From RUG14300 sp964391805 (GTDB lineage Bacteria > Bacillota > Clostridia > Christensenellales > CAG-1252), in assembly GCA_964391805.1 (NCBI GenBank), contig CAYMNK010000013.1:1-58408 (forward strand): 58,408 bases of DNA. Direction: 5' to 3'. Below, in pieces: positions 38,369 through 48,583 of the stretch. The stretch's first letter is position 1, and each line of letters begins with the position of its first letter. A program made the translations under genes and the position numbers. Under the pieces are notes generated by a model. The model ran no database searches. It was not told where the DNA came from and saw only the letters and a list, made by a program, of their open reading frames with translations.

Positions 38369-39229
38369 ATGATTATTCAATTTGATAAAGAAAAACTCGA
38401 AAAAGTGCTATATGATTTCTATAATCTCACCAAACTTACTATCAGTTTGTGGGATGATGAGTTTAATCAACTTATGTACCAACCCAAAACCATGCCTGCA
38501 TTCTGTAGATTAATCAAGTCTACCAAGTACGGCTGTAAGGGATGTCTTCAGTCCGACCTTAAGATACTAAAGGCTTGCACTATAGCCAAAAAACCTTGTT
38601 CTCACATTTGCCACGCAGGATTAATCGATATCGCTGTTCCGATTTTACACGACGATATTCCCGCAGGTTACCTTATGTTCGGTCAAATCAAATATAAAGA
38701 TTCAACCATCGATTCCGAAGCGGTAGGCAATTATGCGGAATTGGCGCAAATGGACTACAACCTACTTGCATCCGAATACGACTTAATTCGCGTTATCGAA
38801 CCCGACTATATCAATTCGGCTATTCAAATATTGAGTTTATGCACAGACTATATTTTGGTTCAACATATGATCAAAATTAATAACAGCGGACTGCCTGCCA
38901 AAATAGAAGCATATGTAAACGAGCATCTTAAAGAGAAAATAACCGTTTCCGACATTTGTCGACAGCTTTATATTTCAAAAAGTAAACTGTATATGATATT
39001 CAACAATGATTACAATTGTACTTTTTGGCAGTATGTAATCGAAAAACGCCTAAGAAAGGCAAAGAAAATGCTTATAAACACCGATATGTCTATAAGCGAG
39101 ATTTGTGAAGAAACCGGAATATCCGATTACAATTATTTTATCAAAGTATTCAAAAAGAATACGGGCTATTCTCCGATATATTATCGTAAGAATTATCCTC
39201 TCTTAAGCGAGAAAAAACTAAAGAGTTAA
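38369..39229 (+). CDS. PocR-domain AraC-family transcriptional regulator
   Basis: A 286-residue regulator. The first 170 residues are a PocR sensory domain with the Cys-rich GCKGCLQSDL...CSHICHAGL pattern and GYLMFGQI. The C-terminal 100 residues are an AraC helix-turn-helix pair (ITVSDICRQLYISKSKLYM and the second ISEICEETGISDYNYFIKVF motif). PocR domains bind small hydrocarbon ligands such as sugars or diols. Divergent placement next to the isomerase operon makes it the likely local activator. AGAGAGG precedes the ATG. The ligand is unknown. Confidence 0.9.
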   Translation: MIIQFDKEKLEKVLYDFYNLTKLTISLWDDEFNQLMYQPKTMPAFCRLIKSTKYGCKGCLQSDLKILKACTIAKKPCSHICHAGLIDIAVPILHDDIPAGYLMFGQIKYKDSTIDSEAVGNYAELAQMDYNLLASEYDLIRVIEPDYINSAIQILSLCTDYILVQHMIKINNSGLPAKIEAYVNEHLKEKITVSDICRQLYISKSKLYMIFNNDYNCTFWQYVIEKRLRKAKKMLINTDMSISEICEETGISDYNYFIKVFKKNTGYSPIYYRKNYPLLSEKKLKS

Positions 39230-39420
39230 CCAAATAACCGTAATCATTAAGGCGAAATCGGCTTACACCCATTGCCTTCGGGACAACTACACCCATAAAA
39301 CATCGGTATGTATAATCGGCTCTTTGTGTTAAAATACGCATTAGGATTGATTTTTTACAAATATAAATACCCGTGGTATCGCGTTTCGGTATAACGCAGG
39401 CAAAATCATCATAACAAAAA

Positions 39421-39465
39421 AGTTCCCCTCGGTTAAAAGACTTAACGGAGAGGAACTATTTTTTT
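39421..39465. terminator. Bidirectional terminator between the regulator and gyrA
   Basis: AGTTCCCCTC at 39421-39430 pairs with GAGAGGAACT at 39448-39457 with one mismatch, and an inner GTTAA/TTAAC pair extends the stem. T-runs follow on both strands, so it can end both the regulator and gyrA transcripts. The rest of 39230-39420 holds no gene I can support. Confidence 0.8.
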
Positions 39466-39512
39466 GATTCTCGATATCGAGAAAAAATGATTTTTTTTGT
39501 TTAATTATCGAT

Positions 39513-42101
39513 TTATTCGTTATCCGAATTATCTTCGTCATTTTCTACTGCTTCGACTTCTTCGATTTGTTCGGGCGCGGTAGCAACGGCATTTTCGACA
39601 ACTTCGTTATTCTCAACATTGTTTTCTTCGGCGGGTTGTTCTTCTTCGATTTCCTCATGCGGAGTTATCGCTATCGAACTAACTTTACCCGAACCGACCT
39701 TCATAATTCTAACACCTTGAGCAGTTCTACCGATCTTACTGATTTCACTGATAGCCGTTCTCATAATGATACCATTATCGGTAACTATGATGATATCTTC
39801 GTCGGGGTTAACAGTTCTTACGCATGCGATTCTACCGGTCTTATCGTTGAATTTAGCAGCCATTACGCCCTTACCGCCTCTACCTTGTAGACGATATTCG
39901 CTGACATCGGTACGCTTACCGTAGCCGTTTTCGGTAATAGTCAATACGTCTTGTCCTTCCTTAATCAAAGACATACCTACGATGTAATCATCGTCGTCGA
40001 TTTCCATACTCTTGACGCCGTATGCCGTTCTACCCATAACTCTGACGGTATCCTCGGAGAAACGAATGGTTTTACCTTTACTACTTGCAATCAACAATTC
40101 TTCTCCGCCGACAGTCATACAAACGTCGACCAACAAGTCGTCATCATCCATTTTAATGGCAATTTTACCGTTTTGACGAACGCTTTCGAACTCGCTCAAG
40201 CGACAACGCTTAATTTTGCCCTTTCGTGTAGAGAGAACCAAATGTCCTTCCATTTCTTGCTCTTCGGTAACGGGAAGAATGGTGGTAATAAATTCGCCGT
40301 CGGCAATATTGATAATGTTATTTACGGTCTTACCTCTTGCATTCTTACTTGCTTCGGGAATTTGATATCCTCTCAAAACATATACCTTACCGAGATTGGA
40401 GAAAAAGTATACGTCGTCGTGGGTGGAACATACGAAGACATCTTCTACGAAGTCTTCGTCTTTAGCCTTATGACCTGTTACGCCTACACCGCCTCTATGT
40501 TGTGCTCTGTATTCGGATGCGGAAATTCTCTTGATATAGTTTTCGTGAGTTAAGGTGATAACGATATCTTCTCTTTCGATAAGATCTTCGATATCTAATT
40601 CGCTATAATCGAATACCAATTCACTACGTCTTTCGGTATTATATTTTTCCTTAATTTCGCTCATTTCGCTCTCGATATGCTCGTCGACAAGCTTAGGATC
40701 AGCCAAAATAGCCTTATATTCGATGATAAGCTTTTCGATTTGATCCAACTCTTCCATAATCTTATTAACTTCAAGAGCAGTAAGTCTTTGGAGTCTCAAT
40801 TCGAGAATAGCGGTAGCCTGTCTTTCGGAAAGCGAGAATCTATCCATCAAGTTTTGTTGAGCAGTAGCCTTATCAGAGGATTTCTTGATAATTTCAATAA
40901 CTTCGTCGATATTTTGTTGAGCGATAACAAGACCTTTAAGAATATGTTCTCTTTCTTCGGCCTTTTCGAGATCGAACTTGGTACGTCTGACGATAACCTC
41001 TCTTTGGTGATCGATATAAGCCAATAATATCTCTTTGAGATTCATAACGGTAGGAACGCCGTTTCTCAAAGCCAAGAAAATCATAGGATAGGTTACTTGT
41101 AAGTTAGTATGCTTGAATAATTGATTGAGCAAAACTTGTGCGTTGAAATCTTTCTTAACGTCGATAACAATTCTCATACCCTTACGGTCGGATTCGTCGT
41201 TGATATCGGAAATACCGTCAATCTTCTTATCCTTAACCATATCTGCGATATACTTAATAAGTTGAGCCTTATTGGTTTGATAAGGAAGTTCGTGAACGAT
41301 AATACGACTTCTGCCGTTTTCTTCAATGATCTCGGTATTGGCTCTTATAATGCAACCGCCCCTACCGGTGAGGTACGCTTTACGCATATTTTCGATACCT
41401 AATACCAAACCGCCTGTAGGGAAGTCGGGACAAGGCATAACCTTTAACAATTCCTCTATAGCGATCTCAGGATCCTTCAAAACCATAATTGTAGCATCGA
41501 TTACTTCGCCGAGATTATGAGGAGGGATGCTGGTAGCCATACCTACTGCAATACCGTCAGCACCGTTTACCAAAAGGTTAGGGAATCTTGCGGGAAGTAC
41601 GCTCGGTTGCATAAGAGTATCGTCGAAGTTAGGATAGAAATCAACCGTCTTCTTATCGATATCTCTCAACATTTCGGTGGCAATCTTACTAAGCTTCGCT
41701 TCGGTATATCTCTGTGCTGCGGCAGGGTCGCCGTCTACCGAACCGAAGTTACCTTGACCTTGCACCAAAGGACAACGAATGGTAAATCCTTGAGCTAAAC
41801 GAACCAATGCATCGTAAACTGCGGTATCACCGTGGGGGTGGTATTTACCTAAAACGTCGCCGACGATTCTTGCACATTTTCTGGTAGGTTTATCGTAATC
41901 CAAACCTAATTCGTTCATAGCGTACAAAATACGGCGGTGAACGGGTTTCAAGCCGTCTCTAACGTCGGGGATTGCACGTGAAACGTTAACTGCCATAGCG
42001 TAAGCAATGAAGCTATGTTTCATTTCGTACTCTACGTCGACCTTAATTATTTTGGTATTATCTACTATTTGTTCGTATTCTTTATTAAAATTCTTTTTCA
42101 T
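39513..42101 (-). CDS. gyrA: DNA gyrase subunit A
   Basis: An 862-residue protein. The active-site Tyr132 lies in AAAQRYTEA, and HPHGDTAVYD carries Thr at the position of E. coli Ser83, as in wild-type Clostridia. The C-terminal beta-pinwheel contains the GyrA box as QGRGGKG, a one-residue variant of QRRGGKG. It ends in an acidic, Glu/Asn-rich tail of about 45 residues. With GyrB it introduces negative supercoils. It starts 11 bases downstream of gyrB, so the two form an operon. Confidence 0.98.
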   Translation of the reverse strand: MKKNFNKEYEQIVDNTKIIKVDVEYEMKHSFIAYAMAVNVSRAIPDVRDGLKPVHRRILYAMNELGLDYDKPTRKCARIVGDVLGKYHPHGDTAVYDALVRLAQGFTIRCPLVQGQGNFGSVDGDPAAAQRYTEAKLSKIATEMLRDIDKKTVDFYPNFDDTLMQPSVLPARFPNLLVNGADGIAVGMATSIPPHNLGEVIDATIMVLKDPEIAIEELLKVMPCPDFPTGGLVLGIENMRKAYLTGRGGCIIRANTEIIEENGRSRIIVHELPYQTNKAQLIKYIADMVKDKKIDGISDINDESDRKGMRIVIDVKKDFNAQVLLNQLFKHTNLQVTYPMIFLALRNGVPTVMNLKEILLAYIDHQREVIVRRTKFDLEKAEEREHILKGLVIAQQNIDEVIEIIKKSSDKATAQQNLMDRFSLSERQATAILELRLQRLTALEVNKIMEELDQIEKLIIEYKAILADPKLVDEHIESEMSEIKEKYNTERRSELVFDYSELDIEDLIEREDIVITLTHENYIKRISASEYRAQHRGGVGVTGHKAKDEDFVEDVFVCSTHDDVYFFSNLGKVYVLRGYQIPEASKNARGKTVNNIINIADGEFITTILPVTEEQEMEGHLVLSTRKGKIKRCRLSEFESVRQNGKIAIKMDDDDLLVDVCMTVGGEELLIASSKGKTIRFSEDTVRVMGRTAYGVKSMEIDDDDYIVGMSLIKEGQDVLTITENGYGKRTDVSEYRLQGRGGKGVMAAKFNDKTGRIACVRTVNPDEDIIIVTDNGIIMRTAISEISKIGRTAQGVRIMKVGSGKVSSIAITPHEEIEEEQPAEENNVENNEVVENAVATAPEQIEEVEAVENDEDNSDNE

Positions 42102-42112
42102 AGCATCTCACC

Positions 42113-44029
42113 TTATACGTCTAAGTCTGTAACCAATGTAGCGTTTTCTTCGATAAACTGTCTTCTCAATTCGGGTTCTTCGCCCATAAGAATGGTGAAT
42201 ATCTCGTTCGCTCTAACAGCATCTTCCATAGTAACTTGCACGAGAGTTCTCGTTTCGGGGCTCATAGTGGTTTCCCAAAGTTGAACGTCGTTCATTTCGC
42301 CTAATCCCTTGAATCTCTGTAAATCTCCGCTCTTACGGCCGTTTTCGGCGTAATACGCCTCGAGTGCGGCATCGTCATAAAAGTACATTATTTGTTTACC
42401 CTTAGTAATCTTATAAAGAGGAGGTTGAGCGATATATACGTGACCGGTTTCGATCAACGGCTTCATGTAACGGAAGAAGAAAGTAAGCATCAAAATTCTA
42501 ATATGAGATCCGTCGACATCGGCATCGGTCATGATGATAATCTTATTATAACGAAGTTTAGATTCGTTAAAGTCCTCGCCGATATTACAGCCGAATGCGG
42601 TAATCATGCTCTTGATTTCTTCGTTTTCGAGTGCTCTGTGGATTCTAACCTTTTCAACGTTAAGAATCTTACCACGTAAGGGAAGAATGGCTTGGAATCT
42701 ACGGTCTCTGCCGGTTTTAGCGGTACCGCCTGCGGAATCACCCTCTACAATGAAGATTTCGCACTTAGAAGCGTCTTTTTCGGAGCAGTCTGCAAGTTTA
42801 CCGGGCAAGGAAGCACCGTCTAACGGACTCTTACGTCTTGCTTCTTCTCTCGCCTTTCTTGCAGCCTCTCTTGCCTTCTGAGCATTCAACGAACGCATGA
42901 TGAGTTCTTTAGCCTCTTTGGGATGTTCGTTAAGATAAGTGCCGAAGGTGTCGGTAACAATTCTCGACATATAGGTACGGATTTCGGAGTTACCAAGCTT
43001 GGTCTTGGTCTGACCTTCGAATTGAGGATTGGTCAACTTAACGGATATTACGCATACCAAACCTTCTCTGACGTCGTCGCCCGACAATGAATCGTCGCCC
43101 TTGAGTAAGCCGGCTTGTTTACCGTAGTTATTGATAACTCTGGTTAGCGAAGTCTTAAATCCGTCAAGGTGAGTACCGCCTTCTTCGGTATTGATATTAT
43201 TAGCAAAAGCATGAATGGTCTCGCTATAAGTATCGTTATATTGAAGTGCGTATTCGATTTCACCCGTATCTGTTTCACCGTGGAAATAGAGAACGTCGGA
43301 GAATAATGTCTCATGCATAGCGTTTAGCGTTTTAACAAACTCGATAATACCGCCGTCAAACTTGAAATCGTCGTGTTCGGGTTCGGTCTCCGACTTACGA
43401 TAGTCGCTGAAGCTTATAGTCAATCCTTTATTAAGGAAAGCAAGCTCTCTCAAACGATGCCTTAGAGTCGCATAGTTAAAATTAAGCGTCTCGAATATCT
43501 CGGAATCGGGATAGAAACTAACGATTGTCCCGGTGTCGCTTGCTTCACCTACAACCGCAAGTCTATCGTCGGGAATCCCTCTATGGTATTTTTGGAAATA
43601 GATTTTATCGTTTTGATGAACTTCGACGGTCAACCATTCACTCAATGCGTTAACAACGGATAAACCTACACCGTGTAATCCGCCCGAAATCTTATAACCG
43701 CCGTCGCCGAATTTACCGCCTGCATGCAGTTTAGTCAAAACTAATTCGACTGCGGACAGTCCCTCTTCTTTCTTAATACCTGTCGGAATACCTCTACCGT
43801 TGTCGGATACGGTAACCGAACCGTCGTGATTGATAACAACGGAAATCTTGTCGCAAAAGCCACTCAAAGCTTCATCGATACTATTATCGATAATTTCATA
43901 AACTAAGTGGTGCAGTCCTCTTTCATCGGTAGACCCGATGTACATACCCGGTCTAACTCTGACAGGTTCGAGTCCTTCGAGCACCTTAATTTGATCTTCA
44001 CCATAATTGGTATTAACTGTGGTATCCAT
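42113..44029 (-). CDS. gyrB: DNA gyrase subunit B
   Basis: A 638-residue protein with the GHKL ATPase (EIIDNSIDEA, DNGRGIP, GGLHGVG), the TOPRIM motifs EGDSAGGTAK and DADVDGSHI, and the C-terminal KGLGEMND. The length is normal for Firmicutes. AAGGAG precedes the ATG. It heads the gyrB-gyrA operon. Confidence 0.98.
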   Translation of the reverse strand: MDTTVNTNYGEDQIKVLEGLEPVRVRPGMYIGSTDERGLHHLVYEIIDNSIDEALSGFCDKISVVINHDGSVTVSDNGRGIPTGIKKEEGLSAVELVLTKLHAGGKFGDGGYKISGGLHGVGLSVVNALSEWLTVEVHQNDKIYFQKYHRGIPDDRLAVVGEASDTGTIVSFYPDSEIFETLNFNYATLRHRLRELAFLNKGLTISFSDYRKSETEPEHDDFKFDGGIIEFVKTLNAMHETLFSDVLYFHGETDTGEIEYALQYNDTYSETIHAFANNINTEEGGTHLDGFKTSLTRVINNYGKQAGLLKGDDSLSGDDVREGLVCVISVKLTNPQFEGQTKTKLGNSEIRTYMSRIVTDTFGTYLNEHPKEAKELIMRSLNAQKAREAARKAREEARRKSPLDGASLPGKLADCSEKDASKCEIFIVEGDSAGGTAKTGRDRRFQAILPLRGKILNVEKVRIHRALENEEIKSMITAFGCNIGEDFNESKLRYNKIIIMTDADVDGSHIRILMLTFFFRYMKPLIETGHVYIAQPPLYKITKGKQIMYFYDDAALEAYYAENGRKSGDLQRFKGLGEMNDVQLWETTMSPETRTLVQVTMEDAVRANEIFTILMGEEPELRRQFIEENATLVTDLDV

Positions 44030-44064
44030 ATAATCTCCTTTATATTATATAAATAAGTACATAT

Positions 44065-44093
44065 ATTATATAATATAATCAATAAATAATCAA
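44065..44093 (-). promoter_or_regulatory. Sigma-A promoter of gyrB-gyrA
   Basis: On the minus strand, TTGATT (44088-44093) and TATAAT (44065-44070) are 17 bases apart. The start is 36 bases before the gyrB ATG, with no room for a long leader. Confidence 0.75.
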
Positions 44094-44164
44094 GAAACTT
44101 TACCAATTTTTAGGCTAAATTTTGAAAATTTTTATTAAATCGCTGTATTTACCCTATGCATAAA

Positions 44165-44216
44165 GAAAAAACCGCATAATCGGCTAAAAATGCCCAAATA
44201 CGCGGTTTGTTTTTTT
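44165..44216. terminator. Terminator after rplI
   Basis: AAACCGC at 44169-44175 pairs with GCGGTTT at 44202-44208. Read on the minus strand the stem runs into TTTTTTC; on the plus strand it runs into TTTTTTTT. It ends the rplI transcript before gyrB. Confidence 0.8.
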
Positions 44217-44235
44217 TATCAATAAAATTTTTGGA

Positions 44236-44682
44236 CTACAGTGCTTCGACTACAACATTTACTCGAACGATAATACCTGTATAAAGTTTGACCTCTACCA
44301 TCAGTCTACCCAACGAACGAATGGGGTCTTTGAGCAAAATATCTCTTTTATCAATATTATAACCCATATTATTAAGTTCGGTAGCAATTTCTTTAGCGGT
44401 AACAGAACCGAATATTTTACCCTCCTTTTGACCTGCCTTAACCTTGATATGCACCGTGGCGGTGGATAATGATATTTGATCCTCTTTTGCTTTTGCAATT
44501 GCTTTTTGCTTGCGCAATTCCTCTGCCGCTTTCTTTTGTTTAGCTTCGTTTAACGCATCCCCCTCGGCACTTGTTGCAAGTTTGCGGGGTAATAAAAAGT
44601 TGTTGGCATAACCATTGGAAACATTGATAACCTCACCGGCTTTGCCTTGACCCTTGACGTCTTTCAATAATAGGACTTTCAT
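44236..44682 (-). CDS. rplI: 50S ribosomal protein L9
   Basis: A 148-residue protein of normal L9 length. The N-terminal domain has GKAGEVINVSNGYANNFLLPRKLA, matching the L9 signature, followed by the long connecting helix rich in Lys/Ala/Glu and the C-terminal rRNA-binding domain with GKIFGSVT. It binds 23S rRNA near the L1 stalk. AGGAGG precedes the ATG. It has its own promoter and terminator, and the usual dnaB and gdpP neighbours are not beside it. Confidence 0.97.
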   Translation of the reverse strand: MKVLLLKDVKGQGKAGEVINVSNGYANNFLLPRKLATSAEGDALNEAKQKKAAEELRKQKAIAKAKEDQISLSTATVHIKVKAGQKEGKIFGSVTAKEIATELNNMGYNIDKRDILLKDPIRSLGRLMVEVKLYTGIIVRVNVVVEAL

Positions 44683-44715
44683 AAATAACCTCCTAATTAA
44701 TGGTCTTTATTAGTT

Positions 44716-44745
44716 ATTATAGCACATCGAAAAAACTCTTTTCAA
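44716..44745 (-). promoter_or_regulatory. Promoter of rplI
   Basis: On the minus strand, TTGAAA (44740-44745) and TATAAT (44716-44721) have an 18-base spacer, and the start falls about 27 bases before the rplI ATG. Confidence 0.7.
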
Positions 44746-44803
44746 TACTTATTTGCATTATTTTTATTATTTTTCTGCAATATTCCGTGTGTTTAACTAC
44801 AAA

Positions 44804-45718
44804 TCATCTAAAAGCACCGTGGACCCTATAGTATTCAAGTTGACTTGTGTTGTTTTCGAGAATGTCGTCTAAAAAAGATGCAACCTCGAATACCGGTTGA
44901 TCGAAGCCGTTGTCGAGTTCGATAACTTGTTGTAGAGTCTTTTGATAATTCTCGTTACCTTTTTGTAATAGCGGATAAGTCTTGGCGATATTCTCGACAT
45001 ACTTCATAAGGCAATCATGACTCGATAAATCGTTATTATTGTAATATTCGGCTTGGAGTTCTAAATAAGCTTTTCTAATATCGGCATCAAGGCAGAATGT
45101 AAAGGATTCATCATCCATAGTCCCAATCGATTCGCCCGATCGGTTTGCAAAACAGTCGACCACCATTGCCAAATCTTCCAACTCTCTATTCGACATAAAC
45201 TCAAAGGGAAGCTGTTTCATTAACCACGGAGCAGGCATAATCGATATTTCTTCAGCCGTTTCTATATTATTAATATCGAACTCTTGTACAGCATTAGATA
45301 AATAGATATCATGGTATTTACGCATTAAAGCGATAATTAAAGGCTCGTCACCCTCATCGTCATCGATTCCGAGTGTAAACCTAAACATCAAATCGGGATC
45401 TAACTCAAAAGTTAAAAAATCCTCGAAATATTCATAAACCTCTTCACCGCATTTATTGTAAAAATAATCATCGTCGAAGGCACCGCCCTCGGAAAATAAA
45501 ATCTCCTCCACGGCTTGTTTAAGTGCCCTAACTTTAGCACGAGCATTATGAGATTCGAGCAAAGCATCTAAACTATCGTTTTGCACCTTATTAAGCGCAT
45601 CCTGGTAAGAAATGCCCTCGTAACGCATTAATAAGTTAAGACATACATTTCTCGCAGGAGAAAGTTTGCAGGCCTCTATTTTTCTTGAATTTCTTTTAGT
45701 AATTGTTATTTCGCTCAT
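44804..45718 (-). CDS. Acidic hypothetical protein
   Basis: A 304-residue soluble protein, strongly acidic, with no signal peptide, membrane segment or motif I can name. The first 40 residues are basic (KRNSRKIEACKLSPARN) and the rest is helical with many Asp/Glu. AGGAG precedes the ATG. It lies upstream of rplI on the same strand, but rplI has its own promoter. Function unknown. Confidence 0.7.
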   Translation of the reverse strand: MSEITITKRNSRKIEACKLSPARNVCLNLLMRYEGISYQDALNKVQNDSLDALLESHNARAKVRALKQAVEEILFSEGGAFDDDYFYNKCGEEVYEYFEDFLTFELDPDLMFRFTLGIDDDEGDEPLIIALMRKYHDIYLSNAVQEFDINNIETAEEISIMPAPWLMKQLPFEFMSNRELEDLAMVVDCFANRSGESIGTMDDESFTFCLDADIRKAYLELQAEYYNNNDLSSHDCLMKYVENIAKTYPLLQKGNENYQKTLQQVIELDNGFDQPVFEVASFLDDILENNTSQLEYYRVHGAFR

Positions 45719-45800
45719 AAAAACTCCTAATTTAATAAAATGGTCACGTTTTTTTGGTACGTTACCGACTTTTTATATCCTCAAGTGCGCCATTGAGGTG

Positions 45801-46376
45801 CTATTTTAATTTACTTTCATTGCAAATATCCAAAAAAAAGTCGAATATTCTATTATCGTCATCTAACTCCGGATGAAATGCTAACGCGATTTGATTACCT
45901 TCTCTTGCGCCTACCGCTTTACCGTCGACAACTGCTAAAACATCGGCGTTTCCTTTATTTTCGATATATGGGCCACGAATAAAAGTCATAGGAATATCGC
46001 CCAAGGATCCGAAGGGAGCCGTTGTTCTAAAACTGCCAAGTTGTCTACCATAAGCATTGCGTTTAACTCTTATACTCATAGTGCCGAGATGCTTGATGTC
46101 GTACCCTTCGAGACTGTCGGCTAAAAGGATCATTCCTGCACAAGTAGCAAAAACGGGTAGACCGTCAATAATCTTTTTGCGAATAGGTTCGAGCAGTCCC
46201 AAATCCCTTAGCAACTTACCCATTACCGTACTTTCTCCGCCCGGCAAAACGAGTCCGTCAATAATTCCGTCCAAATCGGATAATTGTCTTATTTCGAATA
46301 CTTCCTGACCGAGTGAGCGGAATTTACGAGCATGCTCAGCAAAGTCACCTTGTAATGCCAAAACGCCGATACGCAT
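45801..46376 (-). CDS. pdxT: Pyridoxal phosphate synthase glutaminase subunit
   Basis: A 191-residue class I glutaminase. GVLALQGDFAEH opens the family, PGGESTVMGKLL forms the oxyanion/subunit interface, the nucleophilic Cys is in FATCAGM, and the catalytic His/Glu pair is in FHPELDDD. It releases ammonia from glutamine and channels it to PdxS. Its start overlaps the pdxS stop by one base (TAATG), so the pair is translationally coupled. Confidence 0.96.
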   Translation of the reverse strand: MRIGVLALQGDFAEHARKFRSLGQEVFEIRQLSDLDGIIDGLVLPGGESTVMGKLLRDLGLLEPIRKKIIDGLPVFATCAGMILLADSLEGYDIKHLGTMSIRVKRNAYGRQLGSFRTTAPFGSLGDIPMTFIRGPYIENKGNADVLAVVDGKAVGAREGNQIALAFHPELDDDNRIFDFFLDICNESKLK

Positions 46377-47251
46377 TAGTTACCTCTTTTAGCCATCAAT
46401 AAAGATATCTCATCCTCGTTGATACCTACCATAGCTTCACCGAGATCTTCCGATAGTTCTGCTATCATCTTAGCATCGGTGTAATTTGTTACCGCTTTAA
46501 CTATTGCAGAAGCACGTTTCTTTGGATCGCCCGACTTGAATATACCAGAACCGACAAACACGCCCTCTGCGCCTAATTGCATCATAAGCGCAGCATCCGC
46601 AGGAGTAGCCACTCCACCTGCTGCAAAGTTAACAACGGGCAATTTACCCTTTTCGTGTACATACAAAACTAAATCGTATGGTACTTGTAAGTCTTTACTT
46701 GCGTTATAAAGTTCATCTTCGGACATCGATTGAATACGGCGAATTTCAGCATTCATCGCTCTCATATGACGAACCGCTTGAACGACATCACCCGTACCCG
46801 GTTCGCCTTTCGTTCTAATCATACTTGCGCCTTCGTTTATTCTTCTAAGTGCTTCACCGAGGTCTTTAGCACCACAAACAAAAGGTACGTCAAAGTTGCG
46901 CTTGTCGATATGATATTTGTCGTCCGCGGGAGATAAAACCTCGCTTTCGTCAATAAAGTCAATATCGATTGCTTGTAAAACCTGCGCTTCCACAAAATGA
47001 CCTATTCTACATTTCGCCATTACGGGAATGGATACCGCTTCCATTATACTCTTGATCATTTTCGGATCGCTCATTCTCGATACACCGCCTGCTGCCCTAA
47101 TATCGGCAGGTATTTTCTCGAGAGCCATTACCGCACATGCACCAGCTTCTTCCGCTATACGTGCTTGTTCCGGGGTGGTTACATCCATTATTACGCCACC
47201 TTTCAACATCTCTGCGAGGTGTTTATTTAATTCATATCTGCTGTTCGCCAT
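46376..47251 (-). CDS. pdxS: Pyridoxal 5'-phosphate synthase lyase subunit
   Basis: A 291-residue TIM-barrel enzyme. GGVIMDVTTPEQARIAEEAG and MALEKIPADIRAAGGV are nearly invariant in PdxS; the Lys in MAKCRIGH forms the imine with ribose 5-phosphate. It joins ribose 5-phosphate, glyceraldehyde 3-phosphate and ammonia into PLP without deoxyxylulose phosphate. AAGGAG precedes the ATG. A PLP-dependent lifestyle without external vitamin B6 is implied. Confidence 0.97.
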   Translation of the reverse strand: MANSRYELNKHLAEMLKGGVIMDVTTPEQARIAEEAGACAVMALEKIPADIRAAGGVSRMSDPKMIKSIMEAVSIPVMAKCRIGHFVEAQVLQAIDIDFIDESEVLSPADDKYHIDKRNFDVPFVCGAKDLGEALRRINEGASMIRTKGEPGTGDVVQAVRHMRAMNAEIRRIQSMSEDELYNASKDLQVPYDLVLYVHEKGKLPVVNFAAGGVATPADAALMMQLGAEGVFVGSGIFKSGDPKKRASAIVKAVTNYTDAKMIAELSEDLGEAMVGINEDEISLLMAKRGN

Positions 47252-47363
47252 AAAGATTACTCCTTGCGTTTTATATAAAGTTATGATATAATAATATCAC
47301 AAATTCGTTGTTAAAGCAATTTCAATAACGGGATTTGTATAAATTTATTATGAGGAAATCACT

Positions 47364-48479
47364 ATGAATATGCCTATTTATTCAAAAAGTCTGCTTTCAC
47401 TTATTTCATCCGTTTTAAAATACTACGGAGTGCCCACCGAGCACGCAACATTGCCCGAATTTGACCGACTTCTAAAAAAGGATTATAAAAATGTAGTAGT
47501 AATGCTTTTTGACGGAATGGGTGATGCTATTCTCAATAAGCATGCCGATTCTTGCGAATTTCTCCGTCAAAACGAACGAGACATTATTTCATCGGTATTT
47601 CCACCCACTACGACCGCAGCCACTACGACCATGGTTTCGGGATTGTCGCCCATTGAACACGGTTGGTTAGGCTGGGTTTTGAGAATTAAGGATATCAATA
47701 AAAACGTATGCCTATTTCCGAATACCGAAGCTATGACAAATTTACCCGCCGCGGAATATAACGTTGCAGAAAAATATTTGGGATATCGAAGCGTTTTTGA
47801 AAAAATACGCCAAGCAACTGAGGGCAAGGTTCAAGCAGAATTTATATCTGTTTTCTCCGATAATAAAGCCGAAACGTTAGAAGAAATAATCGAAAAAACT
47901 AAGAATCTGTGCGATGCCCCCGGTAGAAAATATATCTATACCTACTATAAGCAACCCGATTTTGATATGCATGCTTTTGGCGTGGAGCACGAAAAAGTCG
48001 AAGATCATATTCGCGCAATTAATGCCGAAGTTAAACGATTGTCCGAAAACGTGGAAGACACACTGATCATCGTCACTGCCGACCACGGATTGATAGACGT
48101 AGAATGGGACTTTTTACCCGAATATCCCGATATATGGGATTGTTTAGAGTCAATTCCCGTAATTGAAATGAGAGGGATGACCTTGTTTGTCAAAGAAGAA
48201 AAAGAGAAGCAATTTGCAAGTGCTTTCAATAAACACTTTGCCGACGATTATGAGTTGATGACTACCGAACAAGCGCTTGCTCTCGGCATTTTCGGTGACG
48301 GAGAAAAACATACTTTAATGGATGACTTGCTCGGTCAATTTATAGCTGTTGCCAAAGGAAAACGATCCATTGCCATAACCGAAAGAACGGATAGAGTATT
48401 TAAAGCCGCACACGCAGGAACCACCGACGACGAATACAGGGTACCGTTTATAGTTATCGAAAAACCGAAGAATTCCTAA
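47364..48479 (+). CDS. Alkaline-phosphatase-superfamily nucleotide pyrophosphatase/phosphodiesterase
   Basis: A 371-residue protein without signal peptide. Metal-site and nucleophile motifs are in order: DGMGD near 50, Thr in PPTTTAATTT near 80, DFDMHAFG near 195, TADHGLID near 240, and HAGTTDDEYRVPFIV near the end. This is the layout of type I phosphodiesterase/nucleotide pyrophosphatases. The substrate, whether a nucleotide, phospholipid or phosphonate ester, cannot be read. GAGG precedes the ATG. It is divergent from pdxS across a 112-base A/T-rich gap. Confidence 0.88.
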   Translation: MNMPIYSKSLLSLISSVLKYYGVPTEHATLPEFDRLLKKDYKNVVVMLFDGMGDAILNKHADSCEFLRQNERDIISSVFPPTTTAATTTMVSGLSPIEHGWLGWVLRIKDINKNVCLFPNTEAMTNLPAAEYNVAEKYLGYRSVFEKIRQATEGKVQAEFISVFSDNKAETLEEIIEKTKNLCDAPGRKYIYTYYKQPDFDMHAFGVEHEKVEDHIRAINAEVKRLSENVEDTLIIVTADHGLIDVEWDFLPEYPDIWDCLESIPVIEMRGMTLFVKEEKEKQFASAFNKHFADDYELMTTEQALALGIFGDGEKHTLMDDLLGQFIAVAKGKRSIAITERTDRVFKAAHAGTTDDEYRVPFIVIEKPKNS

Positions 48480-48583
48480 TTCTTTTTTAGGATTGTTTAT
48501 TAACTTTATAGTTTTACTAAAAAGATGCGACAAATCCGAATCTTTTTATACCCTTATAACAAAAGTCTTTTTTATTTCGACAC

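Noticed and set aside
39468..39483. Perfect 16-bp palindrome TTCTCGATATCGAGAA as a gyrA terminator
   Set aside because: No T-run follows it on the minus strand; the hairpin at 39421-39465 is the better terminator.
39951..40553. 200-residue open frame antisense to gyrA
   Set aside because: It lies within a conserved gyrA region on the opposite strand and has no recognisable domain or ribosome-binding site; it is a shadow of gyrA codon use.
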